A stretch of 64,000 nucleotides of DNA, from contig NZ_JBFCVK010000011.1 of the NCBI RefSeq assembly GCF_040712085.1, positions 62,001-126,000 of the forward strand. Direction: 5' to 3'. Positions 60,320-64,000 of the stretch are shown here, one piece after another. The position numbers were made by a program, and so were the translations under genes. The notes beneath the pieces are model-generated. The model did not search any database. It was not told the origin of the DNA and saw nothing but the letters and a program-made list of their open reading frames with translations. How positions within the stretch are numbered: position 1 is the first letter of the stretch; each line of letters begins with the position of its first letter. This DNA is from Aquibaculum sediminis (GTDB lineage: Bacteria > Pseudomonadota > Alphaproteobacteria > Kiloniellales > DSM-21159).

Positions 60320-61432
60320 ATGCCCGCCAACAAGTCCCTGCTCGTCCTGCCCGGTGACGGAATCGGTCCGGAAGTGATCGGCGAAGTGCGCCGTGTCGTC
60401 GACTGGATGGACAAGCGCCGCGCCGTCTCCTTTAACGTGGAAGAGGATCTGGTCGGCGGTGCGGCCATCGACAAGCACGGCATTCCGCTGGCTGATGCCA
60501 CCATGGACAAGGCGTTGAACGTCGATGCGGTGATCCTGGGCGCGGTCGGCGGGCCCAAGTGGGATGAACTGCCCTTCGAGCGCAAGCCGGAGCGCGGCCT
60601 GCTGCGCCTGCGCAAGGAGATGCAGCTCTATGCGAACCTGCGCCCGGCGCTCTGCTTCGAGGCACTGGTCGAGGCCTCTTCCCTGAAGCCCGAGTTCGTC
60701 TCCGGCCTCGATATCATGATCATCCGGGAGTTGACCGGCGGCGTCTACTTCGGAGAGCCCCGCGGGATTGAGACCCTGGAGAATGGTGAGCGCCGCGGCA
60801 TCAACACCCAGGTCTACACCACCTCCGAGATCCGTCGCGTTGCCGCAGTGGCCTTCGAGCTGGCGCGCAAGCGCCGCGGCAAGGTGACCTCCTGCGAGAA
60901 AGCGAACGTGATGGAATCCGGCGTGCTCTGGCGCCAGGAGGTGACCAAGCTGCACGGCGAGTCCTTCTCCGACGTGGAACTGGAGCACATGTACGCCGAC
61001 AACGCGGCGATGCAGCTGGTGCGCCAGCCCAAGCAGTTCGACGTCATCGTCACCGACAACCTCTTCGGCGATATCCTCTCCGACGAGGCGGCGATGCTGA
61101 CCGGCTCCTTGGGCATGCTGCCCTCGGCCTCGATCGGCGACGTGGACGAGACCGGCCGGCGCAAGGCGCTCTATGAGCCGGTGCACGGTTCCGCCCCGGA
61201 CATCGCCGGCGCGGGCAAGGCCAACCCGCTGGCCACGATCCTCTCCTTCGCCATGGCGCTGCGCTACACCTTCGATCATGGCGAGGATGCCGATCTGATC
61301 GAGAAGGCGGTGCAGCAGGTGCTCGGACGCGGCATTCGCACCGCAGACATCATGTCTGCGGGCGCCACGCTCGTCTCCACCGAGGACATGGGCAAGGCCC
61401 TGCTGCAGGAGCTCGACAGCCTGGCTGCCTGA
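60320..61432 (+). CDS. leuB: 3-isopropylmalate dehydrogenase
   Basis: 370-residue NAD-dependent enzyme of leucine synthesis that oxidises 3-isopropylmalate. It opens LLVLPGDGIGPEVIGE; the substrate-binding RELTGGVYFGEPRG and the metal-binding DNLFGDILSDEAAML are present, with EPVHGSAPDIAGAGKANPLA in the nucleotide site. ATG at 60320 has GGGAG upstream. It is single, with leuCD not adjacent, and a terminator follows. Confidence 0.97.
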   Translation: MPANKSLLVLPGDGIGPEVIGEVRRVVDWMDKRRAVSFNVEEDLVGGAAIDKHGIPLADATMDKALNVDAVILGAVGGPKWDELPFERKPERGLLRLRKEMQLYANLRPALCFEALVEASSLKPEFVSGLDIMIIRELTGGVYFGEPRGIETLENGERRGINTQVYTTSEIRRVAAVAFELARKRRGKVTSCEKANVMESGVLWRQEVTKLHGESFSDVELEHMYADNAAMQLVRQPKQFDVIVTDNLFGDILSDEAAMLTGSLGMLPSASIGDVDETGRRKALYEPVHGSAPDIAGAGKANPLATILSFAMALRYTFDHGEDADLIEKAVQQVLGRGIRTADIMSAGATLVSTEDMGKALLQELDSLAA

Positions 61433-61460
61433 GATCAGTTATCTCACTGCGTGTTTGGGA

Positions 61461-61488
61461 GGGGCCGCCGATGAGGCGGCCCCTTCTT
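61461..61488 (+). terminator. Rho-independent terminator after leuB
   Basis: Perfect 9-bp stem GGGGCCGCC/GGCGGCCCC with loop GATGA, followed by TTCTT; 28 bases beyond the leuB stop. Confidence 0.88.
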
Positions 61489-61585
61489 GCTATCGGCCTT
61501 TACGGGCACAGATATTCTAATTAAAATAGTATAAACTGTGAGATTCCATCCCCTGTGATGCTTCGGGCGAGGGAGGCGCTGGGGC

Positions 61586-62722
61586 ATGCACGTCGCGCTC
61601 TTCGTGGGCACGCGCCCGGAGGCCATCAAGCTGGCGCCGCTGGTCCGGGCGCTTCGCAAGGACGCCGGCTTTCAAGCAACCCTGATCGCCAGTGGCCAGC
61701 ACGACAGCCTGCTGTCCCAGGCCTTGAGCGATTTCTCCCTCACGCCCGACCTCGACCTCAAGGTGATGCGGCCGCGCCAGAACCTGGCCGGACTTACCGC
61801 GCGTCTCTTTGCCGGGATCGACGGTGTTCTTGAGGAGGTGCGGCCCGATTGGGTGCTGGTGCAGGGCGATACCGCCACCGCCCAGGTCGCCGCTCACTGC
61901 GCCTTCTATCGCGGCATTCCCGTCGGCCATGTGGAGGCGGGCCTGCGCAGCCACGATCTCTCGGCGCCCTTTCCGGAGGAACTCAATCGCCGCATCCTCA
62001 CGCTGCTCGCACAACTCCATTTCGCGCCCACGCGCCAGGCGGCGGCGAACCTGCGCGCGGAAGGGGTGTCTCCGGACCGGATTCGGGTCACGGGGAACAG
62101 CGGCATCGATGCGCTGCTGCAGGTGGCCGCCGAGGTGCGGTGCCATCCGCCGATACTGCCCGAGCATCTGTCGGTCTTCCTAGGCCGGCACCCCAGACTC
62201 GTGCTGATCACCAGTCATCGCCGTGAAGCGCTGGGGCAGCGTCTTCCGGCCCTCTGTTCGGCTCTGGGTACCCTCGCGCGGCTGCACCCGGAGACGGGCT
62301 TCCTCTTCTGCCTGCACCCGAATCCGGCCGTGCAGGAAAGGATTCGCCACGGCCTGCAGGGCGCGGCCAATGTCGTGCTCAGCGAGCCGCTGTCATACCG
62401 GCCCTTTGTCTACCTGATGCAGCGCGCGCAACTCCTGATCACCGACTCCGGCGGCTTGCAGGAGGAGGCGCCGAGCCTGGGCGTGCCGCTGTTGGTGACG
62501 CGGGCGGTCACGGAGCGTCCGGAGGGGCTTGCGGCCGGCTGCGCTGAGCTGCTTCCGCCGGAGCCGGAAGCCATCGTCGCCCGTGTCGGGCAGCGGCTGC
62601 GGGGGGCACAGCGCCCGGTTGGCCAGCGCGCCTTACCCAACCCTTACGGCGACGGCCGCGCCAGCCTACGCATCCTCGCTGCCTTGCGCCAAGAGCGCAG
62701 CGGTGCACGCGCCGCGGAGTGA
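61586..62722 (+). CDS. wecB: Non-hydrolysing UDP-N-acetylglucosamine 2-epimerase
   Basis: 378-residue cytoplasmic enzyme that makes UDP-ManNAc from UDP-GlcNAc for surface polysaccharides. Family motifs are FVGTRPEAIKLAPLV, VQGDTATAQVAA, GHVEAGLRSHDLSAPFPEEL, TSHRREALGQ and ITDSGGLQEEAPSLGVPLL. Catalytic residues of the family lie in the last four. No UDP-ManNAc dehydrogenase or glycosyltransferase is nearby, so the gene is an orphan between leuB and two tRNA genes. The upstream 80 bases are AT-rich and probably hold its promoter. Confidence 0.93.
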   Translation: MHVALFVGTRPEAIKLAPLVRALRKDAGFQATLIASGQHDSLLSQALSDFSLTPDLDLKVMRPRQNLAGLTARLFAGIDGVLEEVRPDWVLVQGDTATAQVAAHCAFYRGIPVGHVEAGLRSHDLSAPFPEELNRRILTLLAQLHFAPTRQAAANLRAEGVSPDRIRVTGNSGIDALLQVAAEVRCHPPILPEHLSVFLGRHPRLVLITSHRREALGQRLPALCSALGTLARLHPETGFLFCLHPNPAVQERIRHGLQGAANVVLSEPLSYRPFVYLMQRAQLLITDSGGLQEEAPSLGVPLLVTRAVTERPEGLAAGCAELLPPEPEAIVARVGQRLRGAQRPVGQRALPNPYGDGRASLRILAALRQERSGARAAE

Positions 62723-62793
62723 TTCAGTGGGGTGGCTCGACGGGTTTCTTAAAGAATTTGCCAACGACGTGCCCCGAATGTGCCCCCAGACGC

Positions 62794-62822
62794 AAAAGAG
62801 GGCCGGTGATGACCGACCCTCT
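62794..62822 (-). terminator. Terminator of tRNA-Asn
   Basis: An 11-bp stem with one mismatch, AGAGGG-CGGT with ACCG-CCCTCT, has a GATG loop. Read on the minus strand it ends in TTTT, 24 bases beyond the tRNA. It may also stop wecB transcription from the other side. Confidence 0.75.
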
Positions 62823-62845
62823 CTTAGCTAACCACTTGATTTTGT

Positions 62846-62921
<76 letters not shown>

Positions 62922-63032
62922 TCAGGGAGCGGCCATCTCTGGCCGCCGCGGCGGGCTTATAGCAAAGGCCAAGCCCCCCTGCAAAGACTTTCGCTGCCTT
63001 CTGCAACCGCCTGCGAACAAGCAACAAACGGC

Positions 63033-63106
63033 TGGAGGCCCGGGCCGGAATCGAACCGACGTACGAGGATTTGCAGTCCTCTGCATAACCACTCTGCCAC
63101 CGGGCC
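63033..63106 (-). tRNA. tRNA-Cys (GCA)
   Basis: Cloverleaf with acceptor GGCCCGG/CCGGGCC, anticodon arm GAGGA-CTGCAAA-TCCTC giving GCA, discriminator T (U73, the Cys identity base) and encoded CCA. It precedes tRNA-Asn on the same strand by 111 bases. Confidence 0.97.
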
Positions 63107-63343
63107 GGCGGCGTCTCGCGCGACGGGTTAGTGGCACCTGCTCCGGGATCGGTCAAGAGGGCAGCGGCTTTTTTGCCGAGCTCTGACGTAAGCGTTTCCC
63201 GGCGGGTTGAGGCGGGCTCTCGTGCGCCATCGGATCTTGCTGTCGTTGTCTTGGCGCCGTGCGGTCACTATAAGGCGGCGGAGGCGGGCGCGTGGGCTTC
63301 AATGCTGCGCGCCGGGACTATGGACAGACGAGGGACGAAGGCC

Positions 63344-63994
63344 GTGGACTACGCCAGCGCGCGCCGAAATATGGTGGACGGGCAACTGCGCACCAATCGC
63401 GTCACCGATCCCGGGGTGATTGCCGCATTCGAAAGCCTGCCGCGTGAGCGCTTCGTGCCCGAGGGCGCACGCGGTCATGCCTATATCGATGAAGACCTGC
63501 AGTTGGGCGAGGGCCGCTGGCTGATGGAGCCGATGGTGCTCGCGCGCCTGCTTCAGGCCGCGGATATCGATGCCGGGGCGTCCGTTTTGGTGGTCGGCGC
63601 CGGCACCGGTTACGCCGCGGCACTGATTGCCCAGATCGCCAGCGGTGTGGTGGCACTGGAAGAGAACACCTCCCTGGCCGCGCAGGCCGAGGCGCTGTTT
63701 GAGGAGCTCGAGATCGACAATGCCGTCGTCGTGACTGGCTCCCTGCGTGAGGGATATGCGGCCCAGGCGCCCTATGACGTCATCCTGATCGATGGCGGTG
63801 TCGAAGAGGTGCCTCCCGCATTGAGCGAACAGCTTGTCGAGGGTGGCCGGCTGGTGACGGTGGTGCGCGAGACGCCCAGCATGGGGCGCGCGCGACTCTT
63901 CCGCAAGAATGGCACCTTCTCCAGCCGGATCCTCTTCGATGCGGCCACACCCGTGATTGAGAGCCTGCGCAAGGCACGCAGCTTTGTTTTCTGA
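63344..63994 (+). CDS. pcm: Protein-L-isoaspartate O-methyltransferase
   Basis: 216-residue SAM-dependent enzyme that repairs isoaspartyl residues. The N-terminus DYASARRNMVDGQLRTNRVT is typical of alphaproteobacterial members, and SAM motif I is VLVVGAGTGYAAALIAQIA. The ending (FRKNGTFSSRILFDAATPVI) is also normal. GTG at 63344 gives this standard start with GAGGGA eight bases upstream; an ATG at 63320 is possible. In several relatives this gene precedes tolC, which would lie beyond the window. Confidence 0.88.
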   Translation: MDYASARRNMVDGQLRTNRVTDPGVIAAFESLPRERFVPEGARGHAYIDEDLQLGEGRWLMEPMVLARLLQAADIDAGASVLVVGAGTGYAAALIAQIASGVVALEENTSLAAQAEALFEELEIDNAVVVTGSLREGYAAQAPYDVILIDGGVEEVPPALSEQLVEGGRLVTVVRETPSMGRARLFRKNGTFSSRILFDAATPVIESLRKARSFVF

Positions 63995-64000
63995 ATCCGG

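Noticed and set aside
62740..62845. Sequence near tRNA-Asn resembling an integrase end or attachment scar (GTGCCCCGAATGTGCCCCC)
   Set aside because: No integrase frame and no direct repeat of the tRNA 3' end found in the window; the stem there is explained as the tRNA terminator.

Overview
The window is high-GC DNA from a free-living alphaproteobacterium, most likely a Rhodospirillales-type lineage. The basis is gene content: FixL/FixJ/FixK, a single long SUF operon under an Rrf2 regulator, MttB-like methyltransferase, DUF2852, RpiR and NitT/TauT transport genes, and encoded CCA ends on the tRNAs. This is inferred from protein families and was not checked against a database. Most of the window is dense chromosomal sequence with genes on both strands; one AT-richer patch near 38.1-39.7 kb looks foreign.

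Layout. 0-4 kb: a NitT/TauT-type ABC importer (partial) divergent from an RpiR regulator and an NTF2-FMO fusion monooxygenase. 4.2-6.9 kb: an OmpR-type two-component pair, then a small heat-shock gene behind a likely ROSE RNA thermometer. 7.1-14 kb: MttB-like methyltransferase, fatty acid desaturase, an XRE/GFA/PhnD-like cluster and PrpE. 14-17.5 kb: oxygen-sensing fixLJ divergent from fixK, with a FixJ-box-like palindrome between them. 17.6-23 kb: a 1465-residue exported repeat protein, a glycine-zipper lipoprotein and a small unknown protein. 23-28 kb: an importer operon (binding protein, fused permease, ATPase) ending in a Gph-type phosphatase. 28.2-35 kb: sufR-sufBCDSU-sufT-sufA. 35-38 kb: methyltransferase, CopD-like membrane protein and a bacterial GPP34 protein, divergent from a PRC-barrel protein. 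38.4-40 kb: a BBP2-type outer-membrane barrel and the 3' scrap of an O-antigen ligase. 40-44.5 kb: lytic transglycosylase, VanZ-like, DUF3137/LemA pair, tRNA-Glu. 44.7-50 kb: DenD-like dehydrogenase, a second FMO, a DJ-1/PfpI protein and a hybrid histidine kinase broken by a 135-bp palindromic element. 49.5-52.4 kb: a persulfide-dioxygenase-like hydrolase divergent from a SulP transporter. 52.5-60 kb: acyl-CoA metabolism (AidB-like and ordinary acyl-CoA dehydrogenases, HpaB/AbfD-family flavoprotein, enoyl-CoA hydratase), two TetR regulators and DUF2852. 60.3-64 kb: leuB, an orphan UDP-GlcNAc 2-epimerase, tRNA-Asn, tRNA-Cys and pcm.

The observations I consider most worth following are the CTAG-flanked palindromic element that interrupts the hybrid kinase and has two degenerate relatives in the window, the ROSE-type hairpin over the hsp20 ribosome-binding site, the large three-repeat exported protein with its lipoprotein neighbour, the bacterial GPP34 protein, and the importer operon ending in a phosphatase. 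I saw no CRISPR array, prophage or complete insertion sequence.
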